From Coriobacteriaceae bacterium AM48-5 (lineage in GTDB: Bacteria; Actinomycetota; Coriobacteriia; Coriobacteriales; Coriobacteriaceae): a stretch of DNA of 37,206 nt. The stretch lies in the NCBI GenBank assembly GCA_027669525.1, contig JAQEDJ010000023.1, forward strand, positions 1-37,206, in the 5' to 3' direction. Position 1 is the stretch's first letter, and each line of letters begins with the position of its first letter. Position numbers and translations under genes: made by a program. The notes beneath the pieces are model-generated. The model was not told the origin of the DNA. It saw only the letters and a list, made by a program, of their open reading frames with translations, and made no database searches. Below are positions 17,501 to 26,091 of this stretch, piece after piece.

Positions 17501-18244
17501 CTAGATGTCAAAAACGTAGCGAGACCCAACGATCCGCTGACGACCGATGATAAACGGCCGCCGCTGCTCATCGAAAAAGAAGGCTTCCATATAAAACAAG
17601 GGTTCGCCAACGGGAACTGCCAACAACCGAGCGACCTCGGGCGACGCACACGCGATCTCAAGCGTGCATGGGTCGGTAAACGCGGGCGTGCGGCCCGTCA
17701 GGTTGCGCACGAACTCAAAAATGGATTGGTTAGATAGAGGTGCCGTTGATAGATAGGCGTTGTCCTCGTAAACATATATGTTGTTCTCGAGCATGACAGG
17801 GACGCCATCGGCAGTACGCACGCGCTCAACGCAGATCAAGTCAGTTCCAACGGGAACACCAAAGAACTGTGCTTCGGTGGAATCCGCCGGCAGCATCTTT
17901 CTCGAAATGACACGCGCCCCCGGTTCCATTCCGTTAACGCGGCATGCGTCCGAAAAACTCTGGACGTCATCCTTCTGGCGAATCTTGCGCTTGAGCTTGG
18001 GGGCATTGACAAACGTGCCTTTCCCCTGTCGCTTCGTTAGATAGCCCTGTTGGACGAGCTCCTCAATAGCGCGTCGCACGGTAACGCGGCCAACTTTATA
18101 GCTCTCAGCCAATTCGAATTCGTTGGGTATCCGCGCACCTGCCTTGTAGGCACCGGAGTTGATTTCGTTTTTGATGATATCGATAACCTGTTGGTACAGC
18201 GGTATCGCTGCTTTACCGTCAGTTAGCCCTTCAGTCGGTGGCAT
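17501..18244 (-). CDS. GntR-family regulator with UTRA domain (HutC/FrlR type)
   Basis: 247 residues. N-terminal winged helix: IPLYQQVIDIIKNEI, RIPNEFELAESYKVGRVTVRRAIEELVQQGYLTKRQGKGTFV. C-terminal UTRA effector domain from ~95 on (FSDACRVNGMEPGARVISRKMLPA, LICVERVRTADGVPVMLENNIYV, EPLFYMEAFFFDEQRRPFIIGRQRIVGSRYVF). HutC-type regulators bind a pathway metabolite and release the operator; FrlR of known fructoselysine loci is of this type. It lies immediately upstream of, and in the same direction as, the cluster. GGAGAGG precedes the ATG. Its own upstream region holds GGACTT/AAGTCC inverted halves (18277-18301). Confidence 0.9.
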   Translation of the reverse strand: MPPTEGLTDGKAAIPLYQQVIDIIKNEINSGAYKAGARIPNEFELAESYKVGRVTVRRAIEELVQQGYLTKRQGKGTFVNAPKLKRKIRQKDDVQSFSDACRVNGMEPGARVISRKMLPADSTEAQFFGVPVGTDLICVERVRTADGVPVMLENNIYVYEDNAYLSTAPLSNQSIFEFVRNLTGRTPAFTDPCTLEIACASPEVARLLAVPVGEPLFYMEAFFFDEQRRPFIIGRQRIVGSRYVFDI

Positions 18245-18394
18245 ATACCCTCTCCAAGCACAATTAAGCCTAAAACGGACTTAGGGGCATTCAACAAGTC
18301 CTTAAGCCCGCATTAGCTTAAAGTATGCTAGGTGTCGCACCAAAATGTCGGCTATTTACTCATCAGACCCGAAAAACGCGCAACTACCGCGCTC

Positions 18395-19053
18395 CTAAGA
18401 AAGCTCAAGCAGTTCCGGCAGCTGGTCGATGATCTTGTCCGCAGCATCCTGGCTAAAGCCAAACCGCTCCTCGCGCTTGGCGATTACCGTCAGACCCGCT
18501 CGCTTGCCGGCAGTGATGCCAGGCACCGAATCCTCAACGCAGCAGCAACGGACCGCAGGCAGCCCCAACAGGTCCAGCGCATGCAGGTAGATGTCGGGCT
18601 CGGGCTTGCTCTCCTTAAACTGCTCGCCGCTCACCACGTACTCAAAGGCATCCGACAGACCACATGCATCGAGTACTTCCTCGATGCTGTCCATGGGAGA
18701 CGAGCTCGCCAGCGCCACGCGAACGCCGCGGCGCGGCAACTCTCGAATCGTATCCACAGCGCCCGGGTTAATCAAAGCCTGGTAGTCACGCGGACGCTTA
18801 TGCGCCCACTCGTCCCAACGGGCCAATGCCTCCTCGCCAGTGAAGTGCCCTTTACCGGCGCGCTCAAACCAATCGACTAGCATATGCAGGAAGACTGATG
18901 TGAGGTACCAACCTGCCCGTTCAACTCCTCTTGGGTCAGATTCAACCCAAGCTCCTTGGCAAACGCGGCAGTCTCCCCCAGGTAGTAATACTCGGTATCG
19001 ACAATGACGCCGTCCATGTCAAAGATAACGGCGTCGAACGGAAATGCGGACAC
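18395..19053 (-). CDS. HAD-superfamily phosphatase, beta-phosphoglucomutase-like (one frame break)
   Basis: Reconstructed as 219 residues from a GTG at 19053 preceded by GGGAGGG. HAD motif I is FDMDGVIVDTE, motif II is ALASSSPMDSI, motif III is KESKPEPDIYLHAL, and motif IV is CVEDSVPGITAGKRAG. The cap is the small helical type of the PgmB/Gph branch. A base is missing at ~18891, between VGTSHQ and FLHMLVDWF; adding one restores the frame. These enzymes act on sugar phosphates or as broad phosphatases; substrate undetermined. It follows the Cof-type HAD gene, with a terminator between. Confidence 0.85.
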
Positions 19054-19072
19054 GGCACCCTCCCTAACAAAA

Positions 19073-19094
19073 GGGCGCCCGCAAGCGGACGCCC
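19073..19094 (-). terminator. Terminator after the Cof-type HAD gene
   Basis: Ten-base GC-rich arms (GGGCGTCCGC and GCGGGCGCCC on the minus strand) are followed by TTTTGTTA. The U-tract ends just before the ribosome binding site of the next HAD gene, so that gene depends on read-through or a hidden promoter. Confidence 0.7.
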
Positions 19095-19116
19095 GAACCA
19101 TGCACTATCGGCGATT

Positions 19117-19959
19117 CTAACCCAGCAGCTGGTCAAGTGCTACCGCGATACCGTCTTCGTTGTTGTTGGCGGTCACCATCTGGGCCACGGCCTTGACTTC
19201 ATCGACAGCGTTACCCATGGCGACGCCGGTACCAGCCCACTCGATCATAGACTTGTCGTTCTGGCCGTCGCCAAACGATACGACCTCGCTGGCATCGATG
19301 CCGAGCTTGGGCAGGGCACCCTCGAGCGCACGGGCCTTATCGATACCGGGCGCCGTGTACTCAAAGTACCAGTCGGCCGTAAACATGCCCGAAAGCGTCT
19401 GCTTAAAGGGCGCATACATCTCCTCGTAATGCGCCTGCAGGTAGGCCGGATCGCCCGCCGTCAGCAGCTTGTCCACGGGATAAGTGTCCACGACCTCATG
19501 CAGGCTCTCGACCTCGCGAATCTTAAGGTCGCACGCATCGCGCTCGTATTTGACGATGTTTTTCTGCGAGCCGTCAGGCAGCGTGATCATGCAATGGTAC
19601 GAGTCCTCGACGTGCAAATCGCGACCGAGCGAGATGATGGGGATCACGTCAAAATTACGCAGGTGATCAATCAGGCGATGCAATTCGTCGGCAGGCATAG
19701 CCTGATCGAACAGCACCTCGTCGGTCTGAGCATCGACGACGTGCGCGCCATTAAAGGCAACTAGCAGACCATCATGGTTCTGAAGGTCGAGCTCCTGCGC
19801 CAAGGCATGCAGCCCCCATGCGGGACGACCCGAAGCCAAGATAAGCTTAATGCCCGACTCCTGCGCCGCGAGCAGTTTCTCGCGCGTACGCGGGCTGATG
19901 ACCTTTTGGTCGTTGGTGAGCGTACCGTCGATATCCATTGCGATGGCTTTGATTGCCAT
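19117..19959 (-). CDS. Cof-type HAD hydrolase (sugar-phosphatase like)
   Basis: 280 residues. HAD motif I is AIAMDIDGTLTNDQKVIS, motif II LILASGRPAWG, a Lys in GIDKARALEGALPKLGI and motif IV VSFGDGQNDKSMIEWAGTGVAMGNAVDEVK: the classic Cof/YbiV subfamily IIB layout with a C2 cap in between. Such enzymes dephosphorylate sugar phosphates, often with wide specificity. GGGAGG precedes the ATG at 19959; the longer upstream ORF has no site and non-coding character. Confidence 0.9.
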   Translation of the reverse strand: MAIKAIAMDIDGTLTNDQKVISPRTREKLLAAQESGIKLILASGRPAWGLHALAQELDLQNHDGLLVAFNGAHVVDAQTDEVLFDQAMPADELHRLIDHLRNFDVIPIISLGRDLHVEDSYHCMITLPDGSQKNIVKYERDACDLKIREVESLHEVVDTYPVDKLLTAGDPAYLQAHYEEMYAPFKQTLSGMFTADWYFEYTAPGIDKARALEGALPKLGIDASEVVSFGDGQNDKSMIEWAGTGVAMGNAVDEVKAVAQMVTANNNEDGIAVALDQLLG

Positions 19960-20134
19960 ATATGCCTCCCTGACATTGAACAACCTTGTCTGAGCCATCA
20001 TACAGAACACCCACGGCGGCGTTGTTTGCAACGGGAAAAATGTCATATTGTCCCAAACATGAACGGCGCGCCTTCGACGATTGCGATGCCCGTCGAGGCG
20101 CCTCCCGATACATTCCATCCTATCCAAATAGCAG

Positions 20135-20164
20135 AGGGCCCGCATCCCAACGGATACGGGCCCT
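20135..20164 (-). terminator. Hairpin after pgi
   Basis: AGGGCCCGCATCC and its near complement GGATACGGGCCCT flank a short loop, 30-60 bases past the pgi stop. The U-tract is weak. Confidence 0.5.
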
Positions 20165-20196
20165 TGTCGGCTATGCGTTAGTTTTCGCAGCGAATC

Positions 20197-21889
20197 CTAC
20201 TTGCGGTGAGCTCGGTAGAACTCGATGAGCGCCTGGGTCGAAGCGTCCTGTTCGGCCTTGGCGGCGTCGTCGTGGAAGGCCGGGGTGATCTGCTTGGCAA
20301 GCTGCTTGCCAAGCTCGACGCCCCACTGGTCGTAGGAGTCGATGCCCCAGACCGTGCCCTCGACAAACGTGATGTGCTCGTACAGGGCGATGAGCTCACC
20401 AAGCGCGAACGGGGTCAGCGTGTCGCCAAAAATCGAGGTCGTCGGACGGTTGCCCTCAAAGCAGCGGGCCGGGACGATCTGCTCGGGCGTGCCCTCGGCA
20501 CGCACCTCATCGGCCGTCTTACCAAAGGCGAGCGCCTTGGTCTGGGCCAGGAAGTTGCCCAGGAACAGCTCGTGCACGTCCTGACCGCTGTCGGTCGCAG
20601 GGTTGGCGGTATTGGCAAAGGCGATGAAATCGGCCGGGACCACCACGGTGCCCTGGTGCAGCAGCTGGTAGAAGGCGTGCTGACCGTTGGTGCCGGGCTC
20701 GCCCCAGAAGATCTCGCCGGTATCGGAGGTCACAGCGCTGCCGTCCCAGCGGACATGCTTGCCGTTGGACTCCATGGTGAGCTGCTGCAGGTAGGCCGGG
20801 AAACGGTGCAGATACTGGCAGTACGGAAGCACGGCGTGGCTCTTGGAACCGAAGAAGTTGACGTACCAGACGTTGAACAAACCCATCAGCGCGACGGCAT
20901 TGTTCTCGAGCGGCGTGTTGCAGAAGTACTCGTCGATGGCGTGGAAGCCTCAAGGAACTGCTGGAAACGCTCGGGGCCGAGCACGACGATCAGCGACAGG
21001 CCCACGGCGGAGTCGACGGAGTAGCGGCCGCCGACCCAGTTCCAGAAACCAAAGGCGTTAGCCGGGTCGATACCGAAAGCCTCGACCTTCTCGAGTGCGG
21101 TGGAAACGGCGACGAAGTGCTTTGCCACAGCCTCGGCGTTCTGCTCATCGGAGCCATCGATGCGCCCTGAGCCTTGAGCTGCTCGAGCATCCAGGTCTTG
21201 ACCTCGCGGGCGTTGGTGAGGGTCTCGAGCGTGGTGAAGGTCTTAGAGACGATGATCACGAGCGTGGTCTCGGGATCCAAACCCTTGAGCTTCTCGGCCT
21301 GGTCGTTGGGGTCGATGTTGGAGATATAGCGGCAGTCGATACCGGCGTCGGCATAGGGACGCAGGGCCTCGTAAGCCATGACCGGGCCCAGATCGGAGCC
21401 GCCGATGCCGATGGACACCAGGTGCTCAATCTTCTTGCCGGTAACGCCCTTCCACTCACCGGAGCGCACGCGCTCGGCGAAGGCATACATGCGATCGAGG
21501 ACCTCGTGCACGTCGGCGACGACATCCTGGCCGTCGACGATAAGCTGGCCTTTCTCGCTTGCCGGACGGCGCAGCGCGGTGTGCAGGACGGCGCGGTCCT
21601 CGGTGGTGTTGATGTGCTCGCCGGAGAACATGGCGTCGCGGCGCTCCTCGAGCTTCACCTCGCGGGCAAGATCGCACAGCAGCTTGACGGTCTCATCGGT
21701 CACCAGGTTCTTGGACAGATCGAAGTGAAGGTCGCCGGCGTCAAAGCTCAGCTTGTTCACGCGGTCGGCGTCAGCGGCGAACCAGGCCTTGAGGTCGATA
21801 CCCTCGGCCTCGAGCTTCTCCTGATGAGCCTCGAGCGCCTTCCAAGCGGCGGTCGACGTAGCGTCGATAGGTGCGGCAACAGTTGCCAT
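20197..21889 (-). CDS. pgi: Glucose-6-phosphate isomerase (two frame breaks)
   Basis: Reconstructed as 564 residues, normal for the long PGI class. Converts glucose 6-phosphate and fructose 6-phosphate in the cytoplasm. Signatures are [69 protein letters not shown] and [21 protein letters not shown]. Single bases are missing at ~21162 ([17 protein letters not shown]) and ~20949 ([14 protein letters not shown]); both repairs restore conserved text. AGGAGG precedes the ATG at 21889. Metabolically it would take the glucose 6-phosphate released by the FrlB-like enzyme into glycolysis, but it is in a separate unit. Confidence 0.95.
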
Positions 21890-21937
21890 AAAGTCCTCCT
21901 CAGCATACGGGCGCAAGCCTCCATGCGCCCGGATAAT

Positions 21938-21965
21938 CAGATAGTCCTATTCTAGCGCAGGTCAA
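21938..21965 (-). promoter_or_regulatory. Possible pgi promoter
   Basis: On the minus strand TTGACC (21965-21960), 16 bases, then TATCTG (21943-21938). The -35 is good, the -10 only fair. It lies about 50 bases before the pgi start. Confidence 0.35.
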
Positions 21966-22016
21966 GACTACAATCAGCGAGCGTTGCCAATCCGCCCCCC
22001 AACGGCAACCGACCAA

Positions 22017-22078
22017 AAAGGGACAGGTTTATTTTGGCAGGTCAAACGCTTTACCAACCAAAAATAACCTATCCCTTT
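22017..22078. repeat. Long imperfect palindrome built of two inverted motif copies
   Basis: Two 30-base arms (22017-22046 and 22049-22078) match at about 23 positions around a two-base centre. Core AAAGGGACAGG faces CCTATCCCTTT. It lies 11 bases past the stop of the unknown gene and may terminate it (CCCTTTTTGG on the minus strand). The half motif TGCCAAAAAGGGACAG reappears at 22744-22759 on the other side of that gene. Confidence 0.65.
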
Positions 22079-22088
22079 ATGGTAAATA

Positions 22089-22663
22089 TTAGGCCGCGGC
22101 GCACACACTGCCGAGCAGCTCGCGCAAGGGCGAGCCGATACCCTCCAGCAGTTCGGGAGCGATGATGGCGAAAACGGGAACCTCGCCGGCACCCACAACG
22201 GCGGGCACTTTTCCCTCGGAGACGATGCATCCGTAGGGAACAAAGCCGTCCTCGCCGGCATCGAGCACGGCCATGCGACGAGCGAGTTCGCGCGCAAAGC
22301 CCGCCGTATCGGCATCGCCGATCGCCAGGACAAAGTCCACGCCCTCATCGGTCGCCAGGGCTACGGCCTCATCGACCAAATCGTCTCCCCCGTCGCCCCC
22401 GACCAAGCCGCAACGAAAGAGCACGCGTTCGAGCAGGCGCGATCGAGCGAGCCCAGCGCCGCCGAAACGAGCTCATCACGCGTGTGCTTGTCGCCTCCCA
22501 GCACGACCAGTGTCTTGGTGCCGCCATAGTGGGCAACCAATCGCCCGCACCAGCGAGCCACGTCCCCATCCGCAACCAAGCGCGTCGGCATACCAAACCC
22601 ATAGTTAACCATTATCCCCACAACCCTTCCGTGCTTTATGGTGGCATCAATCGTTAGCCTCAT
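22089..22663 (-). CDS. Hypothetical protein (one frame break)
   Basis: Reconstructed as 191 residues by adding one base at ~22437 (SLDRA-LLERVLFRCGLVGGD). I recognise no family. The sequence alternates strands and helices (TKTLVVLGGDKHTRDELVSAAL, VDFVLAIGDADTAGFARELARRMAVLDAG, VPVFAIIAPELLEGIGSPLRELLG), suggesting an alpha/beta cytoplasmic domain of Rossmann-like type with two internal, similarly organised halves. No good ribosome binding site precedes the ATG at 22663, so the start could be the ATG at 22612. It stands alone between copies of a repeated motif. Confidence 0.55.
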
Positions 22664-22743
22664 GCTACGAAGCGAGCTTTTCCGAGCTGTTTCGCGCTCT
22701 TTAGGGCTGCGTTAAAAACCCGATGCAACCGCACGACCATACC

Positions 22744-22759
22744 TGCCAAAAAGGGACAG
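22744..22759 (+). repeat. Half copy of the AAAAAGGGACAG motif
   Basis: TGCCAAAAAGGGACAG followed by ATTTTGAC matches the left arm of the palindrome at 22017, but no inverted partner follows. Confidence 0.5.
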
Positions 22760-22788
22760 ATTTTGACGGTGTCCGGTCGAGCAGGTAT

Positions 22789-22822
22789 TATCGAACAGGT
22801 ATTCGATAAGAACATGTGTTTG
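22789..22822 (+). promoter_or_regulatory. Two LexA-like (SOS) boxes upstream of the umuC-yolD operon
   Basis: CGAACAGGTATTCG (22792-22805) matches the actinobacterial/Gram-positive consensus CGAAC-N4-GTTCG at nine of ten fixed positions and sits in a perfect 7-base-arm palindrome from 22789 to 22808. AGAACATGTGTTTG (22809-22822) matches at eight of ten. Centres are 17 bases apart. Both precede the ribosome binding site of a translesion polymerase gene. Confidence 0.7.
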
Positions 22823-22836
22823 ATGGGAGGGCTCGG

Positions 22837-24341
22837 ATGGCGCACGAGCAGCACACCTACATCTGCATCGACCTCAAGACGTTTTATGCCAGCGTCGAGT
22901 GCGTCGATCGTGGGCTCGATCCGCTCACCACCAACCTGGTCGTTGCCGACGAATCGCGCGGACGCACGACTATCTGTCTCGCTATCACGCAGGCTATGAA
23001 GGACCTAGGGATTCACAACCGCTGTCGCCTGTTCGAAATACCCGATGGCATCGACTACATCAAGGCCGTACCGCGCATGCAGCACTACATGGAGGTGTCG
23101 GCGCGGATCTACGGTATCTACCTGGAATACGTCAGTCCGCAAGACATTCACGTCTACTCAATTGACGAGTGTTTTATCGACGTGACGCCATATCTGGACC
23201 TCTATCACACCGATGCGGAAGGCTTCGCCTGCATGTTGCGCGACGAGGTCCTCGCGCGCACCGGCATCACGGCGACGGTCGGCATCGGCCCCAACCTATT
23301 CCAGGCCAAGGTAGCACTCGACATCACTGCCAAGCATGTGCCCAGTCGCATCGGCACACTCGACGACGAGACCTTTCGCAAGGAGATCTGGCCCCATCGC
23401 CCCATCACCGACATCTGGGGCATCGGCCCCGGCGTGGCGGCCCGTCTCGAGAAATACGGTGTCTACGACCTGATGGGGGTCGCAGCGCTCGACGAGAACC
23501 TGCTCTACGACGAACTCGGCGTCAATGCCGAATATCTTATCGACCACGCCTTCGGGCGTGAGCCGACAACCATCGCCGATATCCAAGCTTATCGCCCGCA
23601 AGCGACCTCGACCACCACAGGCAGGTGCTCTCGAAGGGCTATGCCTATGAGCAGGCCTACACCGTCTTGCGCGAGATGGTCGACAACGCCGTGTTGGACC
23701 TAGTCGATAAGCACGTGGTCTGCGACAGCATCTCGCTCTTTGTGGGTTATGCGAGCGAACGAGCTGACATACGCCGCCTCGACGCCAGCGGTACAGCGCA
23801 ATATGTGGACGGATGCGGACACCTACGCTCGAGCACGTCGAGCATCGAACCCACCGCAACCGCCGGCCCTGAGCTCGCGCCCCGTGCGCCCAAGCCCGTC
23901 CAGCGCGATGACGAACGGCGCCGCCTGGTGCGGGAGGCGCAGGCTATCGATGGCATCTTTGTGGGAGAGCATGGCGGCAAACCGCGCGGTGGCTATGCCG
24001 CACTCTTAGCGCACTCCAACGCCTCGCGCAAGCTGCCCGAGCGCACCAATTCGTTTAAGAAGATCATGGGCTATTTCGATGAGCTCTGGGCGCAGACTGT
24101 CGATCCCAAACGACCAGTCAAGCGCATCAACCTGGGATTTGGCAACCTCATGCCGGAGGAGTTTGCCACCATCGATCTATTTAGCGATGTCGAGGCCGAT
24201 GAGCGCGAGCGCGAGCTGGCCCGTGCCGTGCTGGCTGTAAAAGGCAAATACGGCAAGAACGCGCTGGTTAAGGGACTGAGCTTTACCGCCGGTGCCACCG
24301 CACGCGAACGCAACGATCAGGTAGGAGGGCACCGTGCCTAA
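22837..24341 (+). CDS. UmuC/UvrX-like Y-family DNA polymerase (one frame break)
   Basis: Reconstructed as 501 residues. Translesion polymerase with the palm motif ICIDLKTFYASVECVDRGLDP at the N-terminus, YSIDECFIDVTPYL as the catalytic acidic pair near 110, TATVGIGPNLFQAKVALDITAK, and the helix-hairpin-helix ITDIWGIGPGVAARLEKYGV. The little-finger part runs from ~260 (SKGYAYEQAYTVLREMVDNAV). One base is missing at ~23621 (ATSTTTG-QVLSKGY). GGGAGG supports the ATG at 22837. A basic linker (~340-380) joins a C-terminal segment ending in FGNLMPEEFATIDLF. The yolD-type gene overlaps its end by eight bases, as in Firmicutes uvrX loci. Confidence 0.9.
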
Positions 24342-24759
24342 GCCCCAACAGCAGCCGATGCGGCCACCGACACCTTTTGAACGCCTAGCGGACCCCGAGG
24401 GAAGACGTCGCTCCGCCGACCCCAAGCTCACCGCTAACGGCGCCGTCCGTGCCGGCCGTGCCGCGCAGTTTATGCCCTTTGCCGCCCTCACGGGATATTA
24501 CGAACTCGTGCGCAAGCAAGAGATCACCGCCGAACCAAAATGTGAACTCACGGAAGAAAAAGCCCTCGTACTTTCTAAAAAGCTCGAGGGTCTCAAACGT
24601 GGCGACTTGGTTCGTGTCACCTATTACGATACATACGGCTATCGCAGCCGCACCGGCATCCTCGACGAGGCGCTCCCCGCCTTCAAGCTCCTCAAGCTCC
24701 GAGACATCGCCATCGACTTCGACGACATCCAAGACATCGAACTGCGCGGACGAGCCTAG
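24334..24759 (+). CDS. YolD-like protein, partner of the Y-family polymerase
   Basis: 141 residues, GTG start with AGGAGG six bases ahead. The family signature is seen as RAAQFMPFAALTGYYELVRKQE, followed by KLEGLKRGDLVRVTYYDTYGYRSRTGILD and a final IDFDDIQDIEL. YolD proteins have been proposed as UmuD-like partners of UvrX/UmuC in bacteria without umuD. Coupling by overlap to the polymerase and the shared LexA-like boxes support this role. Confidence 0.87.
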   Translation: MPKPQQQPMRPPTPFERLADPEGRRRSADPKLTANGAVRAGRAAQFMPFAALTGYYELVRKQEITAEPKCELTEEKALVLSKKLEGLKRGDLVRVTYYDTYGYRSRTGILDEALPAFKLLKLRDIAIDFDDIQDIELRGRA

Positions 24760-24785
24760 CCAAGGAAGCGCATCCAGGGCGGCGC

Positions 24786-25169
24786 TTACAGCGTCATGAC
24801 GTAGTAGCCCGCGTCTTTCACGGCCGTCTCGAGGACACCACGATCAACCGGCTGCTTAGAGCGCACGCGTGCCGTGTGGTCCGCATACGTCACCGTTGCC
24901 CACACGCCATCCAGCGCATTGAGGGCATTGGCTACGTTCTGAGCGCAGCCGTCACAGCTCATGCCGCCGATGAGCAGCTCATCGCTATAGGGATAGTGTG
25001 ACGCATCGGTATCCACCACAACAACCTTTTTGGCCTTCTTGCCGCTCGTACCATCGCTGCAGCAACTCTTCCCGTGTGTCGAAGCGGCAATGCGACGCAG
25101 TCCAAAAAACATGCCGACGGCAATGACGGCCAGCACGATGAGATTCGCAGGGTTGAGCAAGTCACTCAT
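24786..25169 (-). CDS. Membrane-anchored heavy-metal-associated (HMA) domain protein
   Basis: 127 residues. One N-terminal membrane helix (NLIVLAVIAVGMFFGL) followed by basic residues places the rest in the cytoplasm. The C-terminal ~65 residues form an HMA fold with GMSCDGCAQNVANALNALDGV (the MxCxxC copper site) and DAGYYVMTL at the end. A further Cys pair (HGKSCCSDGTSGKKAKK) is in the linker. It probably carries Cu(I) as a tethered CopZ-like chaperone, although no copper ATPase is in the window. AAGGGGAG precedes the ATG at 25169. Confidence 0.85.
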   Translation of the reverse strand: MSDLLNPANLIVLAVIAVGMFFGLRRIAASTHGKSCCSDGTSGKKAKKVVVVDTDASHYPYSDELLIGGMSCDGCAQNVANALNALDGVWATVTYADHTARVRSKQPVDRGVLETAVKDAGYYVMTL

Positions 25170-25199
25170 GCGCTCCCCTTTCAAGTAGCACTATCTAGA

Positions 25200-25214
25200 T
25201 ACCCCCATGGGGTG
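25200..25214 (-). promoter_or_regulatory. CsoR-like operator upstream of the HMA gene
   Basis: TACCCCCATGGGGTG contains the perfect palindrome CCCCATGGGG (25203-25212), the G-tract/C-tract layout of CsoR/RcnR-family operators. It lies 31-45 bases upstream of the start codon. No csoR gene is in the window. Confidence 0.5.
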
Positions 25215-25277
25215 TCCCCATCTTAACCCAAAATCATGTCTGTTCGGTCAATTAGTTTCCCTCTTCAAACTTTCTTG

Positions 25278-25324
25278 TTGACCATGGCTTACTTTCGTGT
25301 ATAAGTTTTCCTAGGCTAACAGTT
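25278..25324 (+). promoter_or_regulatory. Promoter of the DUF3793-flavodoxin operon with iron-box-like half site
   Basis: TTGACC (25278-25283), 16 bases, TATAAG (25300-25305): a good sigma-70 promoter. TAGGCTAAC at 25312-25320, just past the -10, equals the conserved half of the DtxR/IdeR iron box; the left half is poorly matched. Confidence 0.55.
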
Positions 25325-25343
25325 TAGATCCGTAAGGAGCGCC

Positions 25344-26046
25344 GTGACTCGAACCATAGACATCCCAACGTTTCAGGCAGCGGTCGTGCGCAACTGCTCT
25401 CCCACGCTCGCGGGCATCAAGCCGGCATCGCTCTTTACCTATCCAGGCACCTACGCCCACGGGAACGGCTCGACCACAACCGAAACCATCGCAGAACGCC
25501 GAGCACGCCTGCTCAACGTTATCGCCCAGTGCAATCGCGAGCTTGACCCGCTCGGCATCCACCTGAGTGTTTTGGTCTGGCGGCCCTGCGGAGCTCGTGT
25601 ACGTGTACCAAGCCAAAAGCCTCGCCACCTATTTCGCAGACCCTCGCGCCCAAACAGCGCTCGCCTCGGAAGGCTACGACACGAGAGACCTTTCGACATG
25701 CCTTGTGCATTTGGCATCACGCATCACGCTCGCGAGCAATAACGTCGCGGAATGCGCCTGCAGCCAGACTCGATGCGCACTACCCCAGCAAGCTAGCTGC
25801 AGCAAAGACTGCACCTGCGAGTTTCCGCACGAAATAGGCTACTTCCTTGGATATCCCTACGACGACGTACACGAGTTTATCGTCCAGCGCGGCGAGAACT
25901 ACAAGGTCTTTGGGGCCTGGAAGGTCTACACGAATGTCGAGCAAGCGCTTGCGATGTTTGACGCCTACCGCGCTTGCACTCAATACCTCACCTTTGTCTA
26001 TCAGCAGGGCTGCAGCTTGGCGCAACTTGCCCAGGCAACCCGATAG
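25344..26046 (+). CDS. DUF3793-family protein with a cysteine-rich insert (one frame break)
   Basis: Reconstructed as ~233 residues. DUF3793 hallmarks are NCSPTLAGIKPASLF near the start, GPAELVYVYQAKSLATYF in the middle, and FPHEIGYFLGYPYDDVHEFI plus FGAWKVYTNVEQALAMFDAYRACT. Family function is unknown. Before FPHEIG lies a cluster of six cysteines (CAC-SQTR-C ... CSKDCTC), suitable for binding a metal or Fe-S cluster. At ~25571 the frame changes in the sense of one extra base; removing one T of TTTT joins HLSV to WSGGPAEL. AAGGAG precedes the GTG start. A flavodoxin gene follows 45 bases later, a common pairing. Confidence 0.85.
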
Positions 26047-26091
26047 AACATAGAAGCCGCGGCAACTGCCGCACAACTGAAAGGACTTAAC

